From Novosphingobium panipatense (GTDB lineage: Bacteria > Pseudomonadota > Alphaproteobacteria > Sphingomonadales > Sphingomonadaceae): DNA of 64,000 nucleotides. The position numbers were made by a program, and so were the translations under genes. This document shows, piece after piece, positions 1-8,428 of the stretch (position 1 is its first letter; the number at the start of each line of letters is the position of its first letter). Where the stretch lies: positions 123,374 through 187,373 of the forward strand of contig NZ_MSQB01000011.1 of NCBI RefSeq assembly GCF_002149965.1, in the 5' to 3' direction. A model generated the notes under the pieces. The model was not told where the DNA came from. It searched no databases and was given only the letters and a program-made list of their open reading frames with translations.

Positions 1-1109
1 AGTTCGTCGGCGATGTGTGCGGTCACCGTGTTCGACGAATGGATCAGCGTTTCCAGCACGTTCAGCGAAGAGCCGTAATTGTGCAGGTCGTGGATCGTGA
101 ACTTGCCGACATGGAGCGGCGTGGCGGGCCAGCGGCGGCGCAGATCGGTGATCGTGCCCGCATCGAGTGCGGCGGCGACGGTGATCGGCTTGAAGGTAGA
201 GCCGAGTTCGTAGACCTGGTTGGTCACGCGGTTGAAGCCGCGCGGCACGTCGCCCGCCTTGGCCTGCTCCTCGGTGATGACGAGGTCGCTGGGCTGGACG
301 TGGTTGGGATCGAACGAGGGCAGCGAAGCCAGCGCCAGGATCTCGCCGGTATCGACATCCAGGATGACACCCGCCGCGCCCTTGGCCTTGCTGAGCGCCA
401 TGCCCTTGCCCAGTTCGTCCTCCAGCGCGCTCTGCACGCGGAAGTCGATCGATAGCGTGGCGGGCTGCGCGCGACCTTCCGGGCTGGTGAGTTGCTTGTC
501 GAAGGCCTGCTCCATGCCGACCTGGCCCTTGCCGAAAGTATCGACATAGCCCAGCACCGATGCCGCCATCGAACCCTGCGGATAGAAGCGCGTGGCTTCC
601 TGCGGGTATTCCAGCGCCGGTTCGCCCAGCGCGTGGACCTTGTTGGCATCCTCGGGCAGGATCGACTTGCGCAGATAGCCGGGCTTGTCCGAAGAGAGCT
701 TGGCGATCAGTTCCGCCCGGTCGAGATCGGGGAAGATGCGGATCAGCCCGCTGGCGACTTCGGCCGGGGTATGGATCAGCGACGAACCCTCGCTCATCGC
801 CTTGGGATTGAACCAGAGCGAATAAGTGCGGAATTCACGCGCAAGCGGCACGCCGTTGCGATCGACGATCTCGCCGCGCTGGGGCACCAGCAGGTCCGAC
901 AGGTCGCCGCCGCGCACCGAAGGGCCGGTCACGCCCAGAAAGATGATGCGCAGGAACGCCAGCAGCCCGATCAGCGTGAAGACCCCCAGGATCCACAAGG
1001 TGCGCATCTTCGCGACCAGCAGCGATTGCTGCCTTACGTTGAACAGCTTGCGCCGGCCGGTCGAAACCGTGGTGGGGACCGCTCCGATCGGGAAGGCCGG
1101 AGCGTTCAC
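1..1109 (-). CDS. ftsI: FtsI / PBP3, peptidoglycan D,D-transpeptidase (3' end cut by window edge)
   Basis: Septal transpeptidase (class B penicillin-binding protein) that cross-links peptidoglycan at the division site. The frame is open from a GTG at 1109 to the window edge, giving 369 codons. A single membrane anchor lies at about residues 35-57, followed by the N-terminal pedestal domain and the start of the transpeptidase domain. The catalytic SxxK motif is STFK with Ser304, inside ELGSTFKP, and the SxN motif is SSN at 358-360. The KTG motif must lie beyond the edge. The GTG start overlaps the ftsL stop by four bases (GTGA), which is the main reason for choosing it and implies translational coupling. 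Its position after mraZ, rsmH and ftsL is the normal division-cluster order. The assignment is firm; only the C-terminus is unseen. Confidence 0.95.
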   Translation of the reverse strand, partial: MNAPAFPIGAVPTTVSTGRRKLFNVRQQSLLVAKMRTLWILGVFTLIGLLAFLRIIFLGVTGPSVRGGDLSDLLVPQRGEIVDRNGVPLAREFRTYSLWFNPKAMSEGSSLIHTPAEVASGLIRIFPDLDRAELIAKLSSDKPGYLRKSILPEDANKVHALGEPALEYPQEATRFYPQGSMAASVLGYVDTFGKGQVGMEQAFDKQLTSPEGRAQPATLSIDFRVQSALEDELGKGMALSKAKGAAGVILDVDTGEILALASLPSFDPNHVQPSDLVITEEQAKAGDVPRGFNRVTNQVYELGSTFKPITVAAALDAGTITDLRRRWPATPLHVGKFTIHDLHNYGSSLNVLETLIHSSNTVTAHIADE

Positions 1110-1654
1110 TGCTGGGCGGCCTCCGCCACTTCGATCCGCGCCAGGCGGCTGCCGAGAGCAGCGGCGTCGCGCGCCATTTCCTCACGCTCTGGATCGCGGT
1201 TCCTGCCGCCCGTTCCCTTGGTTTCGGGCTGTGAGGCGGCAGCTGCGGCACCATTCACCGGCGAGACCATCGCCAGCAATCCGCCGTTGTCCGCCCCAGC
1301 GTCGCCCGCAGGATCGGCATTGGCATAGCGGATCGGCGCCGGCGCGCCCGGTCCCACCGGCATGCCCAGCGCGGCAAGCTGGCGTTCGCCCTCGATATAC
1401 TGCGCGGCCGTCGGCGCCTTGTAGCCAAACTCGACGTCGTTCAGTTCCTTGAGCGCCTGCTGGTTGGAACGGGTCTGGAACTCGGTTTCCAGGAAGTTGA
1501 TGTCCTGCTGGACCCAGACGATCCGCTTCTCGGTATCGTGAACCTGGCTCTTCACCGCATTGACGCGCAGGGTCAGGCCGATCGTCAGGGCGCCGCAGAC
1601 CAGCAGCACGGAAATCCATCCAATCGAATGGACGCGATCGCGAGTGAGGTTCAT
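1106..1654 (-). CDS. ftsL: FtsL-like division protein
   Basis: Small bitopic membrane protein of the divisome, expected to pair with FtsB and FtsQ and help activate FtsW/FtsI. The 182-residue product has a short cytoplasmic N-terminus, one membrane segment at about residues 12-30, then a helical coiled-coil-like stretch to about residue 75. FtsL is poorly conserved, so position carries much of the weight: it lies between rsmH and ftsI, with four-base overlaps at both ends (ATGA with rsmH, GTGA with ftsI). The protein is longer than typical enterobacterial FtsL (about 120 residues). The extra part is an Ala/Gly/Pro-rich tail from about residue 95 that looks disordered and ends in a charged helix. 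Confidence 0.85.
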   Translation of the reverse strand: MNLTRDRVHSIGWISVLLVCGALTIGLTLRVNAVKSQVHDTEKRIVWVQQDINFLETEFQTRSNQQALKELNDVEFGYKAPTAAQYIEGERQLAALGMPVGPGAPAPIRYANADPAGDAGADNGGLLAMVSPVNGAAAAASQPETKGTGGRNRDPEREEMARDAAALGSRLARIEVAEAAQQ

Positions 1655-2670
1655 GCGGCACTCCTGTGGTCTTTACGGCCATCTGGCGTTCTTGGGGGGG
1701 CCTCAGTGCGCACGGCGGCGCGCAGGGTGGCGGATCGGGAACGGGGATTGGCGGCAAGTTCCGCCTCCCCCGGCCGCACGGCTTTCGCCACCTGTTCGAA
1801 CGTCGCCTGCGGGCCGGACCCCAGTTGCGGCAAGTGCCGCGACGTGGTCTGCGCCTGCCCGGCGGCGTCGCGCAGGAAGCGCTTCACCTTGCGGTCCTCG
1901 AGACTGTGGAAGGTCACCACCGCCAGCCGCCCCCCGGCGCGCAGCAGGGTTTCGGCCCCTTCCATCCCGGCATCGAGCTCGTCGAGCTCTCCGTTCACAT
2001 GGATACGGATCGCCTGGAAGCTGCGCGTCGCCGGATCCTTCGGCGCGGAAGCTCCCTTGTAGTTGGCATTGTAGCCCACAGCCTTGCGGACCACGCGGGC
2101 GAGTTCGCCGGTCGTCTCGATCGGCCGCGCGGCCACGATCGCGCGGGCAACGCGGCGCGACTGGCGCTCTTCACCATAGAGATAGAGCACGTCGGCGATC
2201 TGGGCCTCGTCCGCCTCGTTCACGAAATCGGCGGCGGACATGCCCGACTGGCTCATGCGCATGTCGAGCGGACCATCGGCGCCGAAGGCGAAGCCGCGCC
2301 CCGCCTGGTCGAGCTGCATGGAGGAGACACCGATATCCATGACGACGCCGTCCACGCTCGTGACTCCGGCTTCTTCCAGGCCCGCGACCATCTCGGAGAA
2401 GCGGCGGGCGTGCAACACGAGGCGGGGCGGATTGGCATCGAGTTCCGGCCATTTCGCGCGGTTATCCACGATTGCAGCGATGGCGTCGGGATCGCGGTCG
2501 AAAGCATGGACGGTCGCGCCGGCATCGAGCAGGCGCCGGGTATAGCCGCCCGCGCCCAGAGTGCCATCGACGATGACGTCGCCGCCCTGGGGGTTCAGGG
2601 CGGCGACGACCTCCTCAAGGAGCACCGGAACGTGGGGAACGCCCTCGGGTATGGTACGAGAGGCGCTCAT
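1651..2670 (-). CDS. rsmH: RsmH, 16S rRNA (cytosine-1402-N4)-methyltransferase
   Basis: S-adenosylmethionine-dependent methyltransferase (old name MraW) that methylates N4 of C1402 in the 16S rRNA P site. With the ATG at 2670 the product is 339 residues, normal for the family. It opens with the typical [10 protein letters not shown] segment at 13-22. The SAM-binding loop [10 protein letters not shown] is at 35-44, and the VMDIGVSS motif follows. A longer reading from 2772 would overlap most of the end of mraZ and adds residues unlike the family. The 2670 start overlaps the mraZ stop as ATGA, so it is preferred. Confidence 0.97.
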   Translation of the reverse strand: MSASRTIPEGVPHVPVLLEEVVAALNPQGGDVIVDGTLGAGGYTRRLLDAGATVHAFDRDPDAIAAIVDNRAKWPELDANPPRLVLHARRFSEMVAGLEEAGVTSVDGVVMDIGVSSMQLDQAGRGFAFGADGPLDMRMSQSGMSAADFVNEADEAQIADVLYLYGEERQSRRVARAIVAARPIETTGELARVVRKAVGYNANYKGASAPKDPATRSFQAIRIHVNGELDELDAGMEGAETLLRAGGRLAVVTFHSLEDRKVKRFLRDAAGQAQTTSRHLPQLGSGPQATFEQVAKAVRPGEAELAANPRSRSATLRAAVRTEAPPRTPDGRKDHRSAA

Positions 2671-3164
2671 TTCTTCGAAGCCTTCTGGAGTTCCTTGGCC
2701 GCCAGGCTGTGGCAGGCGGTTTGCGCCGCCTTCCAGCCATCGTCCATTTCGTTGAGGTTTTCCGGGCTCCACACCGTGAAGAAGCGGCCGTTGCCGCGGA
2801 AGTAGAGCTGATCGGTGACATTGGCGAGCGCGGCCAGATCCTCGGGCAGGACGAAGCGGCCGCTGCCGTCGAACGGCACTTCGTAGGAGGCGTAGATATC
2901 CGCCGCGCGCTTTTCCGCGTCGAAATCCTTGCCCGCACGCACGGCCAGGTCCTGCTGTTCGCGGATTTCCTGTTCGAAGTCCTGGATGCGGGAGAGACCG
3001 AAGCCGACAAGGCAGGGCCAGCGGTCATGGGTGGTCAGGCAGAGCAGGTCCTTGCCGCTCGATTCGCGCACGGTGCCGCGAAATGCATTGGGCAGCACGA
3101 AACGGTTCTTGTCGCGTAGCAGCGAGAAGCCCTGTCCGTTGTAGATGAATGGCTGCCCAGCCAT
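2667..3164 (-). CDS. mraZ: MraZ, transcriptional regulator of the division cluster
   Basis: DNA-binding protein with two SpoVT/AbrB-like domains. In E. coli it represses its own cluster by binding direct TGGGN repeats upstream. The 165-residue product starts at the ATG at 3164, nine bases after an AGGG ribosome-binding sequence. An upstream in-frame ATG at 3221 lacks this. The N-terminal half carries [12 protein letters not shown] and the second copy reads [11 protein letters not shown], the two repeated swapped-hairpin motifs. Length is slightly above the usual 140-155. It is the first gene of the division cluster and is followed by rsmH with an ATGA overlap. Two arrays of candidate operator repeats lie within 330 bp upstream. 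Confidence 0.96.
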   Translation of the reverse strand: MAGQPFIYNGQGFSLLRDKNRFVLPNAFRGTVRESSGKDLLCLTTHDRWPCLVGFGLSRIQDFEQEIREQQDLAVRAGKDFDAEKRAADIYASYEVPFDGSGRFVLPEDLAALANVTDQLYFRGNGRFFTVWSPENLNEMDDGWKAAQTACHSLAAKELQKASKK

Positions 3165-3303
3165 GATATCCCTGTTTCGCCCCTTGGCTCGCTTCTCGGG
3201 CATGACAGGGCCCCTCCCCACCGCGCAGTCGCACGATAGGGTCCGCGTCCTGAAGACAGGACACGACGAGACTCAGCCATTCCGATTGACATTGCTTTTA
3301 TAA

Positions 3304-3347
3304 CGGGAATTTCGGGGATTAAAGGGAAAATTGGGGATCAGAGGGAA
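3304..3347. promoter_or_regulatory. Five-copy GGGA array at about 10-bp period upstream of mraZ
   Basis: On the plus strand the tetramer GGGA starts at 3305, 3315, 3324, 3334 and 3343, spacings of 10, 9, 10 and 9. The copies therefore lie on one face of the helix, separated by A/T-rich spacers. The array is 140-180 bp upstream of the mraZ start. The period resembles known MraZ boxes, but the motif is on the strand opposite to mraZ. A TTATAA at 3298-3303 next to it could be a minus-strand -10 element, with no convincing -35. Function is inferred from location and periodicity only. Confidence 0.45.
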
Positions 3348-3465
3348 TTTATTGGCGGATTTCTTCGGATTTCAGGCACGGGTCGTCTTGTCGAGCCGCT
3401 ATTTAAGCGCTGCGAAACCAATAAAATCGCTGATTTTTCACGGGTTTTCCCTTAGCGCAGGGCTA

Positions 3466-3492
3466 TCCCACACGATCCCCAGTCAATCCCCA
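3466..3492 (-). promoter_or_regulatory. Three TGGGN repeats, candidate MraZ box
   Basis: On the mraZ coding strand TGGGG occurs at 3492-3488 and 3481-3477, and TGGGA at 3470-3466, a strict 11-bp period. E. coli MraZ recognises three TGGGN repeats separated by 5 nt; here the gap is 6 nt. The array sits about 300 bp upstream of mraZ and overlaps the stop region of the preceding gene. The rest of 3165-3482 holds no gene that I can support. Confidence 0.5.
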
Positions 3493-4286
3493 CTCTCCGC
3501 CCAATCTATGAGCGCCCCCAAGGCCTCGCGTCGCCGGGCGAGTGCCGCAGGATCCGGCACTTCTTCCAGCAGCGCGGCATCAGAAACCGCGAAAATCCGG
3601 CCTTTTTCGACACGGCACCGGGCAAGAAGGCCTTCCGCAGACAACGTACAGGTACCCGGCGCATCCCCGGCTTTCCCCGCAATCCCGGATTTTCCCGTCG
3701 GCCGCGCGGACGGGCTCTCCCCGAAATTCCCCGCTCGGCGAAACCGGCCCGGCAGATTGACGGGGAGCGGGCCGCGTTCGGTATCGACAAGTCTCTCGCC
3801 GGGAGGCGCCGCCTCGTCGAACTCCAGCCCCAGCCCCCACCGCGCGAGAATGGGAGATAGCAGCACGGTGTCCTGCGGCCTGCGCGGATCGCCCAGGGCA
3901 AAGCGGCTGGGCATGGTCAGCGCCGGATCGGCGAAGAGCAGCACGCGGCCGCCCTCCCGGACCCAGCGATCGAGAACGACGTTTTCCTGCGGTGACAGAG
4001 GGCGCGGCTGGGCCAGCACCAGCAGGGCGTCTCGCGGCAGCGCGAGCCGTCCTGCCGCGTCGACCAGGGTATCCAGCGGCTTCAGCGTTCCGTGCGAGGA
4101 GAGTTCCTCCATCGCCCAGTGCCCGGTCCGCTCGGATGCGAGCAGTTCGCGCAGATCGCCGCTCTCGCCCCAGACGATCGGCAGGCTGGTGTAGAGGCCG
4201 ATGACACGCGCCGCGCCATGCGGCGGCGAATCGCCGCAACCGGCAAGCGTCAGGACGCCTGCCAGCAGCGTGAATGCATTGCGCAG
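3483..4286 (-). CDS. Putative lipoprotein with GldG/DUF4350-like domain
   Basis: The reading frame is well supported but the start is unusual. The protein contains a lipoprotein-type signal, a hydrophobic run ending in the lipobox LAGC, then a domain resembling the periplasmic part of GldG-type (DUF4350-like) proteins, with blocks such as IGLYTSLPIVWG and GGRVLLFADP. No ATG, GTG or TTG lies in frame between the ATG at 4424, which would overlap the upstream gene by 137 bp and put the lipobox at residue 63, and the signal sequence. A CTG at 4286, one base after the stop of the upstream gene, gives a 267-residue product with Cys17 in the lipobox. I use that start as most sensible. Function is unknown; it is paired with the small membrane protein just upstream. 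Confidence 0.65.
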   Translation of the reverse strand: MRNAFTLLAGVLTLAGCGDSPPHGAARVIGLYTSLPIVWGESGDLRELLASERTGHWAMEELSSHGTLKPLDTLVDAAGRLALPRDALLVLAQPRPLSPQENVVLDRWVREGGRVLLFADPALTMPSRFALGDPRRPQDTVLLSPILARWGLGLEFDEAAPPGERLVDTERGPLPVNLPGRFRRAGNFGESPSARPTGKSGIAGKAGDAPGTCTLSAEGLLARCRVEKGRIFAVSDAALLEEVPDPAALARRREALGALIDWAESGD

Positions 4287-4287
4287 C

Positions 4288-4647
4288 TTACTGGCTATCG
4301 ATGGGAACGCCGGTCGCTTCGGGATCGCCGGGAACGGCAGGCGCCGGGGTCGGGCTGGATTCGGCAGCGGGCACGACGCCGATATCCGCCAGGGGATCGC
4401 TCGAAGGCTTCTTCGGCTTGGCATCGACGGCGACGACCTGCTGGATCGGATCGGCGGTATCGATCAGGCGCGTGCGATCGTTGATGATGTTCGCCAGCCC
4501 CACGATCAGCAGCATGGCGCAGAGGCCGAACAGCCCCACCTGGAGGCGGTGAACGGCCTGCGAACGCAACTCGCGCGCCGTGGGCGGCACGAAGTGCTGC
4601 GGGGTGGTGATCGGTTCGACCATTGTAGGCGGAATGTGCCCTGCCAT
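4288..4647 (-). CDS. Small single-pass membrane protein, unknown function
   Basis: A 119-residue product with a short N-terminal cytoplasmic part, one membrane segment at about residues 38-56 (VGLFGLCAMLLIVGLANII), and a Pro/Ala/Asp-rich tail that should lie in the periplasm. I recognise no family. A second ATG at 4623 is possible and would trim eight residues; the ribosome-binding sequence does not decide. It begins 16 bases after the stop of the cysteine synthase gene. The next gene starts one base after its own stop, so the pair is almost certainly co-transcribed. Confidence 0.6.
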   Translation of the reverse strand: MAGHIPPTMVEPITTPQHFVPPTARELRSQAVHRLQVGLFGLCAMLLIVGLANIINDRTRLIDTADPIQQVVAVDAKPKKPSSDPLADIGVVPAAESSPTPAPAVPGDPEATGVPIDSQ

Positions 4648-4663
4648 CGACAGATCGTTTACC

Positions 4664-5674
4664 TCAGGATCGCAGCCATGGGAAGACGGGCAGATTCTTC
4701 GATTCCAGCCATTCCGGGTTGTAGAGCGACGAGAGGTAGCGGAAGCCGGTATCGCACAGGATCGTGGCGACCCGTGCGTCCGCCTTGCCCTCGGCCACCA
4801 GCTTGCGGCCGAGCGCGACGGCGCCTGCCACGTTGATCCCCGATGACAGGCCCAGGCACAGCCCCTCTTCCGAGAGCAGGCGGCGAACCCATTCCAGGCC
4901 TTCCTCGTCCGAGATGCGGAACTGGGTGTCGATCGGCGCGCCCTCGAGATTGGCGGTGATGCGGCCCTGCCCGATGCCCTCGGCCACCGAATTGCCCTCG
5001 GCCTTTAGCTCGCCATGGGCATAGTAGTTGTAGAGCGCCGCGCCGTGCGGATCGGTGAGCGCGATGGTCACGTTCTCGTCGAAGGCCTTGAGGCCAAGGC
5101 CGGTGCCTGCGATCGTGCCGCCGGTGCCCGCAGCGCAGGTGAACCCGTCGATGCGGCCGTCAAGCTGCTGCCAGATTTCCGGCGCGGTGCTTTCGATATG
5201 GGCCTTGCGGTTGGCGATATTGTCGAACTGGTTGGCCCAGACCGCGCCGGGCGTCTCTTCGGCAAGCCGGCGCGAGGTGTGGACGAAGTGGCCGGGGTTC
5301 GAGAACGGCGCCGCCGGTACGAGCACCAGTTCCGCGCCAAGCGCACGCAGGGTGTCCATCTTCTCGCGCGACTGGGTTTCGGGCATGACGATAATCGTCT
5401 TGTAGCCCAGCGCATTGGCGACCAGCGCAATGCCGATGCCGGTATTGCCCGCCGTGCCCTCGACGATGGTGCCGCCCGGCTGGAGCAGGCCCTTGGCCTC
5501 GGCATCGCGCACGATCCACAGGGCGGCGCGGTCCTTCACCGAGGCGCCGGGATTGGCGAATTCGCACTTGCCCCAGATCTCGCATCCGGCGGCATCGCTC
5601 GGTCCCTTGAGCAGGACGAGCGGGGTGTTTCCGATGAGGTCGAGAGTGGAGCGCTGGGGAATGGGTGCAGTCAT
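4664..5674 (-). CDS. cysK: Cysteine synthase A (O-acetylserine sulfhydrylase)
   Basis: PLP-dependent enzyme of fold type II that makes L-cysteine from O-acetyl-L-serine and sulfide. The 336-residue product has the PLP lysine as Lys47 in GASVKDR. The substrate loop is GTAGNTG at 73-79, and the phosphate-binding GTGGT is at 183-187. The Ala in the substrate loop, where many CysK enzymes have Ser, is a small deviation seen in a subgroup of longer proteobacterial cysteine synthases. A perfect 17-bp palindrome lies 31 bp upstream of the start and may be an operator. A cystathionine beta-synthase-like role is less likely because no CBS domain is present. Confidence 0.88.
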   Translation of the reverse strand: MTAPIPQRSTLDLIGNTPLVLLKGPSDAAGCEIWGKCEFANPGASVKDRAALWIVRDAEAKGLLQPGGTIVEGTAGNTGIGIALVANALGYKTIIVMPETQSREKMDTLRALGAELVLVPAAPFSNPGHFVHTSRRLAEETPGAVWANQFDNIANRKAHIESTAPEIWQQLDGRIDGFTCAAGTGGTIAGTGLGLKAFDENVTIALTDPHGAALYNYYAHGELKAEGNSVAEGIGQGRITANLEGAPIDTQFRISDEEGLEWVRRLLSEEGLCLGLSSGINVAGAVALGRKLVAEGKADARVATILCDTGFRYLSSLYNPEWLESKNLPVFPWLRS

Positions 5675-5704
5675 GGCCGCACAGGTAGGAAGTCAGACCG
5701 AAAG

Positions 5705-5721
5705 GCGCAAATGATTTGCGC
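5705..5721. promoter_or_regulatory. Perfect 17-bp palindrome upstream of cysK
   Basis: The arms GCGCAAAT and ATTTGCGC are perfect inverted repeats around one central G, 31 bp upstream of the cysK ATG. Size, symmetry and position fit a dimeric repressor or activator site. No regulator gene is adjacent, so the binding protein is unknown. Confidence 0.5.
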
Positions 5722-5740
5722 TTCTATCTTTCAAATCGGG

Positions 5741-5770
5741 ATTTTTGCGGGATCGCAGCCCCGCAAAAAT
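5741..5770. terminator. Hairpin between fdx and cysK
   Basis: ATTTTTGCGGG (5741-5751) and CCCGCAAAAAT (5760-5770) are perfect 11-bp inverted arms with an 8-nt loop. It lies downstream of the ferredoxin gene and could stop or slow that transcript. It lacks the single-stranded U tract of a classical intrinsic terminator, because the T run is part of the stem. Confidence 0.45.
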
Positions 5771-5803
5771 CGTCATCCCGGACTTGATCCGGGACCGCTG
5801 GCC
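5771..5803 (+). repeat. 33-bp dispersed palindromic repeat, copy 1
   Basis: The core CCCGGACTTGATCCGGG is an imperfect palindrome flanked by CGTCAT on one side and ACCGCTGGCC on the other. Further copies in this window are at 22342, 27309, 27398, 32666 and 32754. It lies between fdx and cysK, directly after a separate hairpin. It behaves like a short interspersed palindrome of REP type. Confidence 0.85.
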
Positions 5804-5880
5804 GCCCGCGCCTTGCTCTAAGGCGAATGCCTGAATCAGGCGCCCGCGAACGGCCAACGACCCAAATGAAGATCCGTTTC

Positions 5881-6198
5881 TCAGTCTTCCTGCGCGATCG
5901 TGACCTTGCAGCCTTCGAGAGCCGCCGTCACCGGCACCTGGCAGGACAGGCGCGAATATTCGTTGCGATGGTCCGAGCTGTCGAGCAGGTCGTTCTCGTC
6001 CTCGCTCATGGCCGGAAGCTTGTCCGCAAAGGCGGGGTCGATATGAACGTGACAGGTCGCGCAGGAGCAGCAGCCGCCGCAGAGAGCCAGAAGCTCGTCG
6101 AACCCGCTGTCGCGGATCGTTTCCATCAGAGTGCGACCTTCGGTGGCCTCAACGGTGGATTCTTCGCCCGATTGATTGATGACGATGATCTGCGGCAT
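5881..6198 (-). CDS. [2Fe-2S] ferredoxin, adrenodoxin type
   Basis: Small electron carrier of 105 residues. The four cluster ligands follow the C-x5-C-x2-C...C pattern: Cys40, Cys46, Cys49 and Cys86, with extra Cys43 and Cys44 in the loop. This is the vertebrate-type (adrenodoxin/FdxB/putidaredoxin) class, which serves P450s, Rieske oxygenases or Fe-S assembly. No P450 or isc gene is adjacent, so the partner is unknown. It is followed by about 200 bp holding a hairpin, a dispersed repeat and the cysK palindrome, so it is probably monocistronic. Confidence 0.9.
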   Translation of the reverse strand: MPQIIVINQSGEESTVEATEGRTLMETIRDSGFDELLALCGGCCSCATCHVHIDPAFADKLPAMSEDENDLLDSSDHRNEYSRLSCQVPVTAALEGCKVTIAQED

Positions 6199-6302
6199 TC
6201 TCGTCGATCCCCTTATGATACTGCATGTATCGCAACATGCCTATTCTGGCTTTTGTGGCCGGCTGCTAATGGCTGCAACCCCCTTTTGCAAGGTAATCGA
6301 AC

Positions 6303-6920
6303 ATGGGCTTGAGCGCGGACGCACTAAAACTGGGACTGGACGCCATCGCCGCGCAGGAACCCGCCATGGCCCGCGCGCTCGATCTGGCCGGGTACCCCGA
6401 GCCGCGCATCCGCCCGGCCGGCTATGCCACCCTGCTCCGCACGATCGTCGGCCAGCAGGTTTCGGTCGCGGCGGCGGCCTCTGTATGGCGCAGGCTGGAA
6501 GATTTGCTCGGCGAGGGGATCGCACCGGAAACCCTTCTCGCCGCAGAATTCGAGGCGCTGCGCGGCTGCGGGCTTTCCCGCCAGAAGCAGGGCTATGCGC
6601 GCAGCCTCTGCGAACTGGTGCTCGCGGGGACGCTGGATTTCGAAAATCTGCCGCCTGATGACGAGGAAGCCATTGCCCAGCTCGTCCGCATCAAGGGGAT
6701 CGGCAGGTGGTCGGCCGAAATCTACCTGCTTTTCGCGGAAGGGCGGCCGGACGTCTGGCCTGCAGGCGACCTTGCGGTTCAGGCCGGGCTGCACAGGATC
6801 CTGGGCCTGGAGGGCAGGCCGGACGAGAAGGAAACGCGCAAGCTGGCGGAAGGCTGGCGGCCCCATCGCGGCGCCGCGGCGATCTTCACCTGGCATTGCT
6901 ACAACAACCCGGCTCTCTAG
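6303..6920 (+). CDS. DNA-3-methyladenine glycosylase II family (HhH-GPD)
   Basis: Base-excision repair glycosylase that removes alkylated bases, of the AlkA/MAG superfamily. The 205-residue product has the helix-hairpin-helix RIKGIGRWSAE at about 130-140. The Gly/Pro-Asp loop with the catalytic Asp is Asp156 in PAGDLAVQ. It lacks the N-terminal AlkA domain and is therefore the compact form common in alphaproteobacteria. It is alone on the plus strand between minus-strand genes, and its stop is only nine bases from the stop of the convergent acyltransferase gene. Confidence 0.88.
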   Translation: MGLSADALKLGLDAIAAQEPAMARALDLAGYPEPRIRPAGYATLLRTIVGQQVSVAAAASVWRRLEDLLGEGIAPETLLAAEFEALRGCGLSRQKQGYARSLCELVLAGTLDFENLPPDDEEAIAQLVRIKGIGRWSAEIYLLFAEGRPDVWPAGDLAVQAGLHRILGLEGRPDEKETRKLAEGWRPHRGAAAIFTWHCYNNPAL

Positions 6921-6929
6921 CCAGACTCT

Positions 6930-8039
6930 CTAGATAGCGAAAACCCCGCGCCGCTCATCGAGAAAGCGCGCTTCCATCCACCGCCTCAGCCGGGGAGACT
7001 GGCGCTCGGTCAGGAGCGAGATCGCCGCACTCGCCAGCACGATTAGGGCGATCAGGGCTGCGAACAGCGCAAGGCTGCGCCCCGCATCCAGCCCCCATGA
7101 GCGCAGCAGCTGGATCAGCGGCCAGTGGAACAGATAGAGCGTGAAGGAGAAGCCCGCGAGCCGCTTCGCTGCCGCATCCAGCGAGACGATCGGCTCGGCG
7201 AAGCGGCCCGAAAGGCTGCGCGCCGCGGCCAGCACCGGCATCATGAGCAGGCCCATGGCGATGTCGGACAGCGCCCATTGCGACCACTCCGTGTCCCCCG
7301 GCCACCAGGCCTTCAGCAGCGGATTGAGCACCTCGCGGTCCACTTCGAACAGGGCCAGCGCCAGCAGGCCCGCGCCGACAAGCACGAAAGGCGCGGCGGC
7401 CAGCGGCAGGCGCCGCGCGGCGGGCACATGTGTCAGGGCGACACCGAAGAGCCATACCGGCATCAGCAGCAGGATCGCTCCGCCTGCCGCCAGACAACCC
7501 AACACCACGGCGCCGATGCGCGCCCAGCCGCGCAGGAATACCGCCAGCGCGAAGATCGCATAGTACCAGACCTCGTAGCAGAGCGACCAGTAAGGCGGGT
7601 TCCAGATCGGCCCGGCCACACCGGGCCAGGCGCTGAGGAACGTGAGCGGTGCAAGAAGCTGCCGGGTGATCGCCAGCGCATCCTCCGGGCTGTTGTCCAT
7701 CCGCACCGGGCTCGGTCCTGCCAGGACATAGGCCGCCAGCGTGCTGAAGATCAGCGCCGGGATCGCCACCGGCAGGATCCGGGCCATTCGCGCGATCGCG
7801 TATCGCGGCAGGCTCGACCGGCCGCCCAGCACCGATGTGCTGATGACCAGCCCGGAGAGCACGAAGAACACGATCACGCAGTAGTGCTGCATGCGCACGC
7901 CGAACGGGAACCAGCCCTGATAGAGCCCCAGTTGCACGGCATGCCCCACCGCCACCAGCAGCGCGGCGCCGAAGCGCACGAAATCCAGCACGACCGAAAG
8001 CGGCCGCGTGAGGAAAGGCTCCCCGGCAGACTGCGCCAC
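6930..8039 (-). CDS. Acyltransferase family 3 membrane protein
   Basis: Multi-pass inner-membrane protein of the acyltransferase-3 (OafA/NodX-like) family, which transfers acyl groups to sugars or lipids of the cell surface. The chosen GTG at 8039 gives 369 residues with about ten membrane segments. FFVLSGLVIS in the N-terminal third and a C-terminal FTLYLFHWPL segment are typical of the family. The usual catalytic His near the N-terminus is present in AVGHAVQL. No ATG lies near; extending further upstream would run through the pterin dehydratase gene. The real substrate is unknown. It starts 14 bases after the upstream gene and is probably co-transcribed with it. Confidence 0.8.
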   Translation of the reverse strand: MAQSAGEPFLTRPLSVVLDFVRFGAALLVAVGHAVQLGLYQGWFPFGVRMQHYCVIVFFVLSGLVISTSVLGGRSSLPRYAIARMARILPVAIPALIFSTLAAYVLAGPSPVRMDNSPEDALAITRQLLAPLTFLSAWPGVAGPIWNPPYWSLCYEVWYYAIFALAVFLRGWARIGAVVLGCLAAGGAILLLMPVWLFGVALTHVPAARRLPLAAAPFVLVGAGLLALALFEVDREVLNPLLKAWWPGDTEWSQWALSDIAMGLLMMPVLAAARSLSGRFAEPIVSLDAAAKRLAGFSFTLYLFHWPLIQLLRSWGLDAGRSLALFAALIALIVLASAAISLLTERQSPRLRRWMEARFLDERRGVFAI

Positions 8040-8053
8040 GGCGCGGTGCCCGG

Positions 8054-8353
8054 TCAGGCCTGGGGGGCCACTGCGTCGATGAAGCGGGCCATGTCGACAT
8101 CGCGGCGGCTGAGACCGTCGGCATCGTGGGTGGTCAGCGTGATTTCGACGCGGTTGTAGACGTTGAACCACTCGGGGTGATGGTCCGCCTTGTCGGCCTG
8201 GATCGCCACGCGGGTCATGAAGCCGAAAGCCTCGTTGAAGTCCGCGAACCGGAGCTTGCGCACGATGGCAAGTCCATCCTCGCGCAGCTGCCAGGCAGGC
8301 AGCCCGGCCAGGGCTTCGGCACGTTCGGCATCGGTAAGACGGGCTATGGACAT
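8054..8353 (-). CDS. 4a-hydroxytetrahydrobiopterin dehydratase (PCD/PhhB)
   Basis: Recycles the 4a-carbinolamine made by phenylalanine hydroxylase, and in some bacteria acts as a general pterin/Moco-related dehydratase. From the ATG at 8353 the product is 99 residues, normal for the family. It contains the active-site block [12 protein letters not shown] and the motif [14 protein letters not shown] longer frame to 8398 adds residues not expected. No phenylalanine hydroxylase gene is seen in the window. Confidence 0.92.
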   Translation of the reverse strand: MSIARLTDAERAEALAGLPAWQLREDGLAIVRKLRFADFNEAFGFMTRVAIQADKADHHPEWFNVYNRVEITLTTHDADGLSRRDVDMARFIDAVAPQA

Positions 8354-8428
8354 TCGGGACGACTCCGGCAGCAGCCAAGACCATTGGCAACTTGGCACTG
8401 GGGGGCCTTTCCACTATCGCGTCCGTGC

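Noticed and set aside
3331..4194. Plus-strand frame opposite the GldG-like lipoprotein gene
   Set aside because: The minus-strand frame has a lipobox and domain-like blocks. The plus frame is Ser/Arg/Pro-rich with no motif and would run across the mraZ promoter region.
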